In this document: positions 30,831 through 43,900 of the stretch, piece after piece | Numbering within the stretch: position 1 is the stretch's first letter | Layout: each line of letters begins with the position of its first letter | NCBI GenBank assembly: GCA_030068145.1 | Contig: JAPJBO010000429.1 | Coordinates: forward strand, 122,060 to 186,059 | Length of the DNA stretch: 64,000 nt | Direction of reading: 5' to 3' | Origin: Diplonema papillatum | Taxonomy: Eukaryota; Euglenozoa; Diplonemea; Diplonemida; Diplonemidae | The notes under the pieces: generated by a model | Databases searched by the model: none | What the model was told of the DNA's origin: nothing | The model's input: only the letters and a program-made list of their open reading frames with translations | Translations under genes and position numbers: made by a program

Positions 30831-31935
30831 CCACCACCGATTTAGTGTCTGCCTGCTTGACGTCGACTTTCTGCGCTTTCGCAGCATTTCGTTACTGTGC
30901 TGACGTCTTCTAGTTACAGTATGGTGGTCAGGTCTCTGTGGTCTTCGCTGGTCGTTTCAGGTTAGTGTGTGTTTGGTAAAAGTAACATCAAGGCAGCCCT
31001 TTCGAAGACCAGTCACAGTCAACACCGCGTGGGTGCGGGCTGCAGACACAATTCATCATGTTTCAAACCCCCGATTGCGCGTTACCTGGAAGCACCCAGA
31101 GGGTGTCGTGGTACGAAGATGCAGTTGCCAGCTCAAAAAGCAAGATCGGCCATGGTAACACATGTCCACGGGTTCGTTCATCGGATTTCAGAGCTCTTGC
31201 AACGATCGTGCGCTTATTGCCGGCGTGCTTATATGTAGTGTCACGTCTCGTAAGCTCCAACTAAGAGGCACGAAACCCACAGTCACTACCATATCACACC
31301 ACCATAGGCATATAACTAGGTCGCGTACCATCTGCTGTGACGTAGACACGGAGTGTGCTTAGTGCGTTGCTCAGGGTAGTCGAAGGCCTGACAATCACAC
31401 GAATGCAACAAATTTCCCCCCGCCCGACAGCGGCTGCAGCGGCAGCAACAGCGGCAGCGACATCGACAGCGGCGACGTTGCGAGAACGCACGGAAGATAC
31501 CGCGGCACAGCATCAGTCCATTCCCCACGCGGGGTGGGATGGCCGTGGAACCCTCCCTCGGGATGACGAAGGCCGGGGAGAGCCGGGGGCAGTGAAGTGA
31601 CGAAGCCCGCGAACGATGGGTGGTGACCCATGAGCCAGGAACCTCAAGGGGAGCAGCACGAGAGGCATCATCCACGCTTCAAAGGCCCACACACTAATGC
31701 AACACATTTACCAGCTAGGTCCGCTACCCACAAGCCCGAGGTGCATACACCTGTATCTGCCACGCAGACCTTGAAATCAGCGTCCTCTTTGGATTGATCA
31801 GTTTCATTATTACCGCGTAGCACCTTGCAGGAACCTCCCCCCCCAAAGGGTAGTGTGACAGTGCTTGGAAGCCTGAGGGAGGAGAGTACTTCTACACGAT
31901 AAGCGTGTAGACTAACTCCTCCCCTGCACCCCGTG
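30831..31935. other. Intergenic region upstream of the giant HECT gene
   Basis: A GCGGCAGC-rich stretch at about 31425-31480 is the only notable composition. No gene or transposon end was recognised. Confidence 0.5.
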
Positions 31936-34900
31936 ATGGATGGCGCAAAGAAGGAAAGAACGAAGAACGAGAAGGATGCGGTGACGGGGATCGCGATGAG
32001 TCGACCTGACACGATGGCGACCCCCGTGTTCGGCGAGTACATCGGCAGCGGCAAGGCGCTGCGCGAGATCTACTCGGAAAGCTGCAAGAAATACGGCTGC
32101 AAGCGAAACAGCGGCTTGTACGAACTCCTCAGCGCGAAGCCAGCCGACTACGACCAACTGGAAGAACTCGACCTATCGAACAACGTTATTGGCAGTAGAG
32201 GCGTGCTCTCCCTCCTCCAAGTAGTCGCTGTATGCAGGTCGATCCGCCGGTTAGGACTGAGCGGGAATTCCCTCGATCATCGGTGTGTGATGCACATCGT
32301 TGACGTTGCGAAACATCACAAGTCATTACAGAGCCTCGACTTGTCCCACAACAGGATCGGTACCACTGGTAAGGCAGTCTATGACCTCATTCGCACCAAC
32401 AGCGCGGTGACCGATGTTTGCTTGGAAAACACGTACATTGATGCGTACATGCTCAAGCGGATCAACGAGCGACTAGCAGCAAACAAGATACACGCCAGGT
32501 TGTTGAAAACACACGGTACAACCAACAACAACAACAACACCGGCAACGTCAACACACCGCCGCCGCCGACGCCTTCTCCGCCGCCCACGGATGTCAGCGA
32601 TCACCGTGATAAATCCGACCAGCTTCACCCAAAGCAAGCTACCACCGAAACGGCGGTGGCCCACCTGCATACCGACGATGCCGCAGAAAAGCACAACCCC
32701 GTCACCCCCAAGGCACCCCACCCGCCCCCAACCGACCGCCAGGTCAGCGAGCCATCACCTGTCCGCAGTAGCGCAGACCCACTGAGCACGGACTCTAATA
32801 ATCCGGCTCCCACACCCAACCCAAACCAGACAGTCCCCACCCCAAATCCAAGCAGCGTGCCGAGCATTCACGCAGCAGCAAACCCGAACTCGAAACAATC
32901 ATCCCTCCTGAGCAGAACAACCGATACAACTCCGCCTGCCAGCGCAGATCCAACAAGCCGTCCTTCGCTACAGCCTCGGAAAACCTCCGCAGTTCGATCA
33001 CATAGTTCATCACCGGAGCATTGTGTTCACGACGATCGGACACTCGCTTCCCAAGGAAGCCAAGGCGGGTCTACGTCAGCTGGAAAAAATACATACGGCA
33101 AGCAAAGATCCACCAGCGTGGCGATGTCGAATGCATCGGGCGAAGACGGAACCCATGACATGTTCCCCGAGTCTTGGTGGGACGCAGCGACGCCGATCGA
33201 AAGCGGCGATTCGTTTCAGCCGACCCCTTTGCTGGAAGGCGCGTACGGCACCGACTGGGCTTCGTTTCCCCTCCAAGATTTGTACACCGAACAGCGGTAC
33301 GACCAGTACCACCCGACCGCGACGAAGCTTCTTCAACTGCACGCGATTTCAGACCCCCTCGGGCAGCCGCCGATGCAGGCCGATGACTCGACCCTCCAGC
33401 CTGGGGGCAATATGAACAGTGCCGCCGCGCTCCTCCGAGAACTCTCCGCGCACTCAACGACTTCAGAAGAAATGAGCTTGCTGGACTACTCGGATGCCAG
33501 CTCCCTCCATGCCTCCGTCCCCACCACCACTGACGCAAGCAGCGTGCACACCTCCGAATTCTCCGAGGATGAGCTCGCGGAAGCACAAGCCCACCCGTCG
33601 TCACTGTGTGACGACTTCCGCACGGACGACGACGTTTTTGAGCCTCTTTTGAGCGAGTCGCCCACAGCTCGCCCCGATTCGGGACCGGAAGATCACCGCC
33701 AGGAGGAGGTTGACCTCGATCCCGTGGCGCCCGGCGACGTCGTGAACCTGCCGCCGCACCAGCTCGAAGCGCTGTTCGCCCGCGTCGTGGCGAAGAGCGC
33801 CTTCGACGGCGGGTCCCACGGCTCGTACTTGCTGCTGCACGAAAAGAGACTGGCCCTCCTCAACTTGATCTACTCGGCGGCTCTCGCCCCGCTCTTGTCG
33901 ACACCCTTGCACACGCATTACACCGCGCAAATGCCGGTGCAACTACGTTCGCTCTCGTTCTTCCGCCGGCCTCGGATTGGCACCGAAGGTCTGCGCGCCG
34001 ACTCAGAGCGAATGGGGTTGCTATTCGCACTGATGGACCACGCCGCGATGGCGCAGCTGCCGGGGGTCGCCGAAAACATGCTCAATGTCATCTCCTCGTC
34101 GCTTGCGGCCGCTGCCCCGTTTTCGTTGACTGGAGGCTCGGCGCAGGCGCTGCCGGCAGACTTGGTGTCGGCCATGGAGGACTTTTTATCCACGTCCGCC
34201 CGCACGATTTTGCACGACGCCCCTGCAAACCCGCCGGCCGGTGCCAGCTCTCTGCATGCGACCGTTTCGGAGTGCTTGGTGCAACTCTCCGTGGCTACTG
34301 GACACCTGCGGAACGTGCTGACCGCTGTTTCCTTGCTAGAACGACTGCAACGCATCGAAGAATATTCTCCGCGCGTCGTCCCGTCGCTGTCGGCGTTCGC
34401 TTTGTCAGCCTTGGAACCGTTTTTGACGACCACCGACTGTTTAGCTCCGCCTTTAGCCACCGAGCCTCTTTCCTGGACCACTGTAAGCGGCCTCTTCCCC
34501 CCTTCTTCTGAGGCGACCGCCCATGCCTGCGCGGTCACCGAGAACATGATCGTCATTTCCCGCGGGCTTTCCCTCTTCAGCCTCTGCCGACAGAGCAAAG
34601 CACACGGCTTCTCCATATCCTCGCACCTCCCGTCCACTGCGCCCCGTCTATCCGATCCCACCGCGTCCGTTTCCGTCGCAGGCCTCGTCGCTTCGTACAG
34701 GCCGAGCACACTTCCAACGCAAGCCGGTTCGAACCAAAACGCGCCGAATCCTCTCGATTTAAGCGTGATTTGGGTACTTTATCGGGTTCGTGCTGACGCT
34801 GCGGGTGCGCTGTCTTGGCGGGTGAAGCCTGTGGGCGTGGGTGAGTTCGGGAAGCTCGTGGACATTGCGGAAGGTGCGGCTGAGGTGCTGGGTTGTTTTG

Positions 34901-37900
34901 AACATGAAGTCAACGTTTCCGAGTTGTTGGGTGTGGTGTACGGTGTCGTCCCTGACATGGGAGGACGGAGAAAGTGGCGTTGGCGCGAGGGTAAGCGAAA
35001 GGATCGAATGGGGGACAACCAAAATGTTGCACCTGCCACGAAATCCGCGTATTCCGGCAGCAGATTCAACATTATCGGAGAGTCCGTCACCAACCGAGAC
35101 CTAACGTTCGTTCTTTGGGACCCGTGGTCGCGAACACAAGTGTCAACACTGCCCACGACTCCCTGTCCTACACCGGCACCCCCACCTTCCGTCCTCCGTG
35201 TGTGGGCCACACATGGCGGTCTCGCTGTCGGCACCCGCACCGGTCGATATGACTTCACGAAACGGGTTTCCACTCTTTCACCACACGAATCCTTGAGTGG
35301 TCAAAAGCCGCGTGCTGAATCTAACACCGATGCCCTCACATCATCTTGGCCCCCTCCGGGCAAGAGTAACGGGACGCCCAGCAACCAGACCTACTCGAGC
35401 GATCTGCAAGCGCGGATTGGCGCTCCCGCTTTGCCGCAGCTGACGGTCGAGTTATGGTTCAAACTCGCGCGGACGCTGGGTGATGGCGAATTGGTGGTGT
35501 TGTGCGGGTTCTCGTCCTTCAAAAGCGAAGTGCAGATTACGATCACCCCGCACGACGGCTCCGCAGCGACCGTGCGCGCCGGATACGTGCTGGGCAGAGG
35601 GCCCGCTGCGTGCGGGGTTCTTGCCAGCAGCGCGTTGCTGCAGTGGTGTCACGTCGCGCTCGTGTATCAGAATGCGTGCTTTTCGGTGATCGTCAACGGC
35701 GAAGCTTTGGGCACTTCGCCTGTGTGCGCGACGTTGCCTAAGTTCACCGGAAAGCCGTGGTCTTTGGCATCCGGACTCAACGGGTATTTAACGGAGGTCA
35801 GAGTCTGGCACGTCGCTAAGACCATCGCCGACATCCAGCGTGACATGTCAACGCGGCTAACTGGCACCGAGCCGGGCCTCTCGTCGTACCTACCGCTAAC
35901 GGAAGGGGCCGGTCAGGTTATGATCGACAAACTGTCGTTTTGCGGGTTGACGAAGCCCGTCGATGTCTCGGACGCGTGGCACAACGACGCGGCCGTGGCC
36001 GCCGTCGTATTCAACGGGGTCATCGAGTGGTCCGTGCAGGACGCGCCTCCCTTGGCCTTGGCCTTGGCCGCTTCCTCTGACACCGAGTGTGCCCTTGTGA
36101 TCCTACCGTCTCGATTGGAGATCGCTTCTTCTACAGAACCGGTGCGACTGTACGGTGAAGGGACGTCCACTGTGATCATGTTCCCGGAGTCATGCTTTAC
36201 GTTCTCCTCGCTGATCAAGAGCCACGCCGTTACCGGCCGATCGTTCAGTGCCGGGGAGCACCAGTCCGTCCTGCAGCATGCGTGCGGATCAACCAATCCC
36301 GTATCTTGGTACTGGGGTACGACGCCGCATGGCAACGCGTGTTTTTTGACGAAAAACACGACCGGAACTCTGCTCCCCGACGGCACCGTCCTCTTCATCC
36401 AAGATGACGGCTCGATGTCGACCACCGTCGTCGGCACCCCGGATGACTCGGAACCGCCGCTTTGCGAGTTCCCAACGCAGCTTCTCTCTTCGGCGATCAT
36501 TGGTCCAGAAACAGACGGCGAGCTTGCCGTTTGCCATGCCGCTGACCTGCAGCTCCAATTGCTCCATGAAGCTGTCCGCAACGTTCCTCCCGAAGGGGTG
36601 AGCTCACCGGCCAAAGGAAACGGCGAGGTAGCTGTGGTTGTTTCAGACCGCCGCAATGCCGGTGGAAGTGCTGCCCGCCGCGCGTCTTCGGCGTTGCTCC
36701 GGGCGTGCGTGCTGTCCGTGGACGCGGTGAAGGCGCGAGACAGGCTCGGGTTTGATATCCCGTTTGCAACGGATGTTAACCAGTCGACGTTCTTGATGCT
36801 CGGGCGTGTTTCGCAACGTTGCGACGACCTCACCCTGTACGCGTACTTTCGCATGGCGCAGGTCAACGTGACGGTACTCCACCGCGCGCGCGTTCTACCA
36901 GCGTCGGTGGGCTTGACCGGCGATATGTCTTGCCAGCTGGCTGGCCTGGTCACCGCAGCTGAAAAAGTGCTCGATACCCAGACTCCTTCCGCCGGCGAGA
37001 AGAAGAGATTCGGAGGGTTGATCCGGCTGGCCGCAGCCGAGTTTCTCTGCGCGTATGCTGCGTGTGTGTGGAAACCGTCGGTTCCCGAAAAAGTGGCGAG
37101 TGTCGTGCAAGGGCTCCCACCGAGGACCCGGAAAAAGAGACCCGCTGACACGCAAAAGCAGCAGCGGCAGCATCAACAACAAGACCGACAACAACAGCAG
37201 CAGCAGAACGAGGCAAGAGACGTGTGCCTCTCCTCTTGTGACGTGAAGCTAGTTGGCGTGCTGCTATCGCTGGCAGCGGATCCCGGCTTCGGCGCGCTGG
37301 TACGCGAGGCCCACGCGGCTCTGCACGACCCTTCGCGCAACGGCGGCATCCTGCAACTGGCCCGGGTGCTGCTGTCAGCAGTCACGCCCTCTTCGGAGTG
37401 CTGCTTCGCCCTGCGCCAAGCCAGCGTCCGCGCACTGCAACAGCTGCAAAAACACGTGTCATCCCTGGCCGTCATCCTGCACCGCGTGGGTGCCCAGAAC
37501 CGAGTCCTCCACCCCCAAGCGCCGGAGCCGTTCGCCGACCGTGAATCTGGCACGCCCACTTTTTCCGAACAGCAGGACCCCCCCTCTTCCCCGGTCCCCT
37601 CGCACGCGCACGCCGCGCACACGCAAAGGTGGCAGCCAGCCTCGTGCGTCGACGACAGCCTTCGGTACATGAAAACGCTGTTCTTCCCGTTCATGCGGGA
37701 CGTGTTTTCCGCCGCGGTTGCTGATCTCAAGTACGTGAAGCGGCACCCCCAAGCGAAGCCGGTCATTCTTTCCGAGGTCTTCCCCGTGTTCATTGGTACG
37801 TTGCCCCTGCTGAACGCGTACGCCGAAGAGTTCTTGAAAGGTCTCTCCCCGTTGCTCTCTGTCTTCGTCTTCGGTGCGAGCGAACTCGCGCCTGTGGCTC

Positions 37901-40900
37901 GATCGGAGCGCAGGCTACGGTCTGGTGACGCCTGCAAAGCGAAGACGGTGAGCTTCTCGAAGGAAGTGCACGCGATGTCTCGGCAAGGCGACGCTTGTTT
38001 GACACAAAAGGTGTGCATCCCCGGAACCACGGCTCTTTCCGTGTCGTTCGATCCATCGTGGACCCTCAACGGCGAAACCCTTGTCGTCCACCTCCCGGGA
38101 AAGGACGCGGAAACCGAGGGCGAACCGTTCGGACAGGACCGGTCGTGGCCCGAAGAAGCCGTCACGTTCGGCACCGACACCCTCCTTTTCCTTTTCGACC
38201 CAAGCACCGGCAAACCGGACACGCTGCAAGGGCCGCGCGCCAGGCGCCAGGCGGGGTTCAAAGCAACCGTTTCGGGCACCGTTTCGGTGACTTACCCCTC
38301 CCTGCACTGGCTGCATGACGTCGTACTGGGAGTCATGTTCGCCTCGGCCAGGGTGTGCCACGCGCTGACTTCGTCGTACACCGTCGCCTGCACGCCCATC
38401 GACGACCTGTTGACGCCATGGATCACCGAGTTGTCACTAGAGGTCGAAACCTGCACTTCCCCGCACCCGTTCTGGACGGAGGTCGTCGAAAACGCCGGCG
38501 TCGGCGCCCGGCTGGTGGCGGGGCTGGTTAAGAAGAACCACGCCACCGCCCAGCCGCACCTGGGCGGCCCCGCCATCAGCCGGGCCCTGCGCGCCGTCTT
38601 CGCAGCCCTGCTGTGCCACCTGGGCATCTCGCCTCAGAAGCTCGCGGCGTCGGTCGACTTCGGCGACGAGGCGCCTCGCATCGCGGTCAGGCTGTGGAGG
38701 AAAGTCGAAGGCCTCCGACACTGGCTGCTCGAATTGCGGCAGAAGTGCAACCGCGCCGCGGACGAAGACGACGGGTTCGTGGACACGACGGGTGCTTCGG
38801 ATCCGATCGACGAGGTCACCGGAAGGGCGTTGGTGCTGTTGGCGCACCCTCCGACGAGAGAAGTCGCGTCGTCGCTGCGGGAAGCCGAGGAACACGTCGC
38901 GAACCAACCGCTGCTGGCGTCCGGCGCGGACTTGATGCGGAGTGAAAGCGCGGTCGAGGTCAAGAAGCTGCCAAGTTCCACCTGGCGCAGGGCGACCGAC
39001 GGTTGCGTCGTATTCCACCGCCTACGGCGCCTCCTCCGAAAAAGCCGGCACGCCGCCGTGGGCGCGACGCCGGAGCGCAGGGAGGCCGCCGTGCTGCTGT
39101 TCTGCCAAGACGAGTCGATCACCAAAGCCCTCTTCGACGACTTCGTCTCCCGCCGCAAGCTGCTCGCCCGCCGCCGGCTCTCTGCCGTCGCCTGCTTCGA
39201 AAAACTGATTTTCGACCACGCGGCGCTGCACACCCCAAGCGGCGCGATCGGCCAGCAACCCGTGCCTTCCTCCTCGGGGCTGCCCTCGCCAACCCCTCCT
39301 GTGCGTGGTGAAACGTTCGCGTCTGCAAACCCTGGGTTGGTACGTGCGTTCATCCGGTCGATCACGGGGCATCACTACCTCGACAACCTCTCGTGCTGTG
39401 GGAGGACAGCGGAAATTGGGATCCAGAGCAACGTCTACAGCATCGTTGCTCGGTTGGCCGAGCGGTTGGGAACGGATCCAGGGCAGGAGGGGCAAGGGTC
39501 CGAGCAGGATTTGGAGCGGATAGACCTGTTCCTGGACCTGATGTCGTGCGCGTGGAAGGGAGCCGACTACGGATTGGTGCTCAAGCTCGACGTAGTCGCG
39601 ACGCTCCGCAGGCTGTTCGGCGAAAGGGGGTCCCGCGCCGGCGGGAACACCAAAAGCAACACAAGCAACAGCCGAGGTTCCGCCGACAATGCCGCCAACG
39701 CCGAAACCGACGCCAAAGCGAACACGAACGCGGACGCGAACGACGCCGAGGATCCCGCGAGCGAAGCCAACAAAAACGCCGGCGGGCCCACCCCTAGCAA
39801 GCTGGCGCCCCTGCGGGCAAAAGCATGGCACGTCCTGCAGCTGCTGGCACTCCGCGCAGCGATGGAGACTGGAGGCGTCACCGGGGCGGAGCACTCCAAT
39901 TCCTTTGCCTTCGGCGACGTTTCGCTGCCGGTCGACATCGAGCGGTTCGATCAACAGCAGCGCGAACGGTTCGATCAACAGCAGCAATCCTTACGAAGGT
40001 GTGGTGCTCCCCCCCTCTCGTTTTCGCTTTTTGCTCGGAGCCAAAAGTGGTGTTCACTTCCATGCCCAGCAACCAGTGCGAAGACCGAAGACAGCGAACA
40101 TTAACTGCTTGGCCACCTTCTCCGACTCCGAAATAGTGTTGACCTCAAGGAAACACGTCACGCAAGTTGTGTGCTCTGTAAACAGCGCGTGGCTGTGTAC
40201 ACGGGCTGTATACGTTGAAAGCGATACTTGCTTTTGTTTGTGTGCACCCCCGGTTTTTATGCTTTATGCGAAAGGTTGCATTGCCTCTGACAGGTGAGTG
40301 AGTAGATGGTGTCTGCACTCTTAGCTCCTTTGCCTCTAGGTATTTGTGCCGGACACTCTTTTCATGTCTCAACAATATTACTTCCTATTCAATTAAAACA
40401 GTGGGGACGAGCAACCGCGAAGATCGGTTGTATGCTCCGAGACTGCAGCAGAGGACTCGGAAGGCGACGGCGAATCGGACGGTGGCCGAGGGGCTTGTGC
40501 GCACCAAGTGCAGTTCTTGAAGCGTGTAATGACGGTGGCTGGGGAAGAGCTGTTCCATGGTCTAGCGGAGCTGGTAGATGCACATGCAAAGTATGCCGCG
40601 CTGCGGAAGCGACTGGCCCGCCTACGGTCCAGACGTGACGAAGTCGAACACAGCATCCGGTTGTACCGCATTCGCGCCCACATCGCGAAGCGATCCAAAT
40701 CCACCCTCTGCGGCTCACCCTACGCCGACACTACCCGCACCCTCCTCGGCCACTCCCCCGCCCTCACCGACGCAGCCAACAAACAACCCCTGCCTCTTCC
40801 TCCCACCACGACACCGTCACGAAGACCGACACCTTGCCAATCCCCTCATTCGAACCACTCCAACGCGAAACTGCACAACCCGCCGTCCACCCCCGTGGCA

Positions 40901-43900
40901 GCAGCCGCAGCCCCTGCTTGCCCAGCAAGCGCGCCTCCTCCTCCTCCTACTACGGCCGAGCAGCTGCTGAAAAAGCTGAAGGACGCCATGCGCCGCGACC
41001 GAGCAGACCTCCTCTGCTTGAGGGCAGCCATCGACGAAAAGTCGTCGTTCGCAGCGTCTTGGGTCGCCCTGGCCACCGCGCTGGTCAGCGCCTCGCCGTC
41101 GGTAGTGATGGAGCTCGTCACCGAGTGCAACGTGTTGCTCGCCGCCATGCAGCTCCTTACCTCCTTCGACCCCAGGGGGAACGCGTTGGTCAGTCGGACC
41201 TGTTTCGCCCTTTTCAGGGTGACGCTGCCGTACATCTCGAGCCAACGCGCCGACGACGCTGCTCATTTCGCGCGCGCCGCTCACTACTTTTGCAGAAAGC
41301 AACCGGGCGAATCGTCGCTGGCCGACGAGATCGCAGCGCGGAGCAACTCCGGGGGGCGGCCGGACCTGCCGCCCGGCACTACGACGTGCGCGCTTTTCGT
41401 CGAATTCGCGGCGCAGCACGGGCCGCCGGTGCTGCACCAGAGGCGGCAGGTTGTGCAGGGGTTTTCGAATTTCGACCTCGAACTAGCCACGAGCCGGTTG
41501 CTCCGGGTGCTGATGCAGCAAGCAGCGTGGGAAGAAGCGGTGCTCACGACGGCGGTTCATGTGATTTCGGCGTGCGGCGAGTGCTGGCTGCGCCGAGACA
41601 CGGGTCCGGCGGGCGAAGAAGAAGACGAGGAGGAAGGCGAAACTGACACACCTAGAGACGCGCCGAACGTATCAAGCATTGACAACAACGGAAAAGGGCA
41701 ACCGGTCTGCTCAGCTGCCACGGATGGGCACGAAGCTGGAGCTGTAGAACGCGAAACCGACGTTGCCAGTGTCACAGAAGACGTCGATCCATTTCTCAGC
41801 ATTCCTACCTTCGAAACTTTTGCGCACAGGTCTTTCAACCCAGCCGAGCCGGGGGCCCCGACAGCCCCCAAGCAACCTGATGGAGATGGGACCAATATCG
41901 GCGGTGAAGGCAAGGCTAGTGGCGAGCAAGTTGCAAAGACCCGGGATGTCACTGATGATGACCTGCAGCTTTTCCGTGCGGTCAAAACCGCTAACGGCGA
42001 AGAGGTCACTGAAGAGGACGTAAACCGGTACCGCGCGTTCAAGAGCAGCGCGGCGGCCCGTCGAAGAAACGCCGTCACGCACGTTGGGAACGCCAGCGCA
42101 AAACCCACCGAACCGCAACACCCCGCCAAATCCAGCGTCCCAGACGCACACGGCGATCAGAACACAAGCGACGAAACCGGGAACGCATCAAACCAGGCCC
42201 CGGCGCAGCCCGCCGGCGAAAAGCCGGACCCTGGCCCAAGGCTCAAACGAGCCTCGGCCAGTGGACGCGAGCGTTCCGTGTGCACGGCGGAGGAGAAGCC
42301 GCTCGATGACAGCGACAATGCGTTCTGCGGCGGCTCCGCAGGTGCTGAGGAGCGGCACGGCCGCAATTCGGCCGGCAGGAGCCACACACAGCAGAAAACC
42401 CGAAGCAAAGACGCGTCGGAAGGTGAAGAGAACACCGATACCGACGAAGAGAGTTCTGAGAGTGATCGGGACGCAAGACGGAAGGCCAGGCGCATTCAAC
42501 GCCGGAAAAGCAGGATACAGCGCTGTCGTCAAGGTAGTGGAGAAGAAGCGAATGGGTACAACAATGGCAGTGTGGCTGCAGACGGCGGGCTGCTACCTGT
42601 AAGGTCGAAAGACAGCGACTTGGCAAAAGAACGGCAGCTTTCCATTGCATTAACTGTCCTGGGCGGCGGTGATGTGCGAGTACAAGAAGGACGGTTGGCC
42701 ACGTGCAGACTAAGAAGGGGCGCGAAGCAGCGAGTCTTTGTGCAGAGGCTGAGCGGAACCGTGGCAACCGTGGTGCCGCTGACTGCGAAAGGCTTGTATT
42801 TGGCCGCCAACAATATCCGATCGACGGCCCACCCATTCGTCGATGTCACGCATAACCCCCCTCGAGAGGTCCAAAGTGACCGCGTCGTTGTCTCTGGCAA
42901 CGACATGCTCTCTGTCTCATCAGAGGTGAAGTCGCCAGCCATCCCCGGCCGCACTCTTAGTGTCTTCAGTAATTTACTCGTCCAAATGCTGGAGCCCTGT
43001 GCTTCGATGGAAGCGATGTACAGCCATCGGCCGCCTGCCGATCCAAACAGCGAACCGCTGGTCCGGTTGCCTACTTTGAAGTTGTCACAGTTGAAGTCGC
43101 GGTTATCCAACAGCAAAACGCTGCCGAGTCTTCTCCGCGCTCTGCACTCCGGGTTGTGCGGGACAAACGGTGTCGAAGCCGCTTCCGTCCTAACGAGCGG
43201 TGTCGGTGTCTTGCTCTTGAGGTTGTGCTCGTTGAGAATAGAGATGGCACCGCCGCTTCCGTTTCAGCACTTAGGCGAGATGTGCGCATTGATGAATTGG
43301 GTACTGCCGCACCGTTCCGTGGGAAAGAGGAAGAAGGATCCGTGCGAGGACGACATGTCAGATCGTGATGAGTATGAAGAGGACGAAAACTGTAACGATG
43401 ATGACGATGAAGAAGAAGACGAAGCCGACGACTGCGACGATGAACCGTGCATGGAAGGTGAGGAAGAAGACGCGTTTCATGCCACAGATGACACTTCACT
43501 GCGTGATGGTTGTTGCTACCCGGGAAGGGATCACGACGAAGAGTTAGATCAAGAGGACGAGCTGGCTTCGTTGCCTGAGGTCGCTACTGAGTACAATTTT
43601 GCTACATTCCAAGAAGGCACCGACGAGGGCGACGACGACATCTGGGACTCATACACAGAAGGAAACGCCAACGACACGGATGAAGAAGAAGCGTACATTG
43701 TGTTTAAGCGTGCAGAATCCCTCCGGCGGCTCTGCACTGACCCCGACCTGTTCTCGGACGTGTGGAAACACAACGTGTCCCTCGCTTGCACCTTCTCCGC
43801 TCGATGCATCTTGCAGCTCCTGTCCCTTACAGCCGTTGCCCTCGACACTAAGCATCTCCACCAAACATCCCACAATTCCGCGACATCACCTATTCCACCC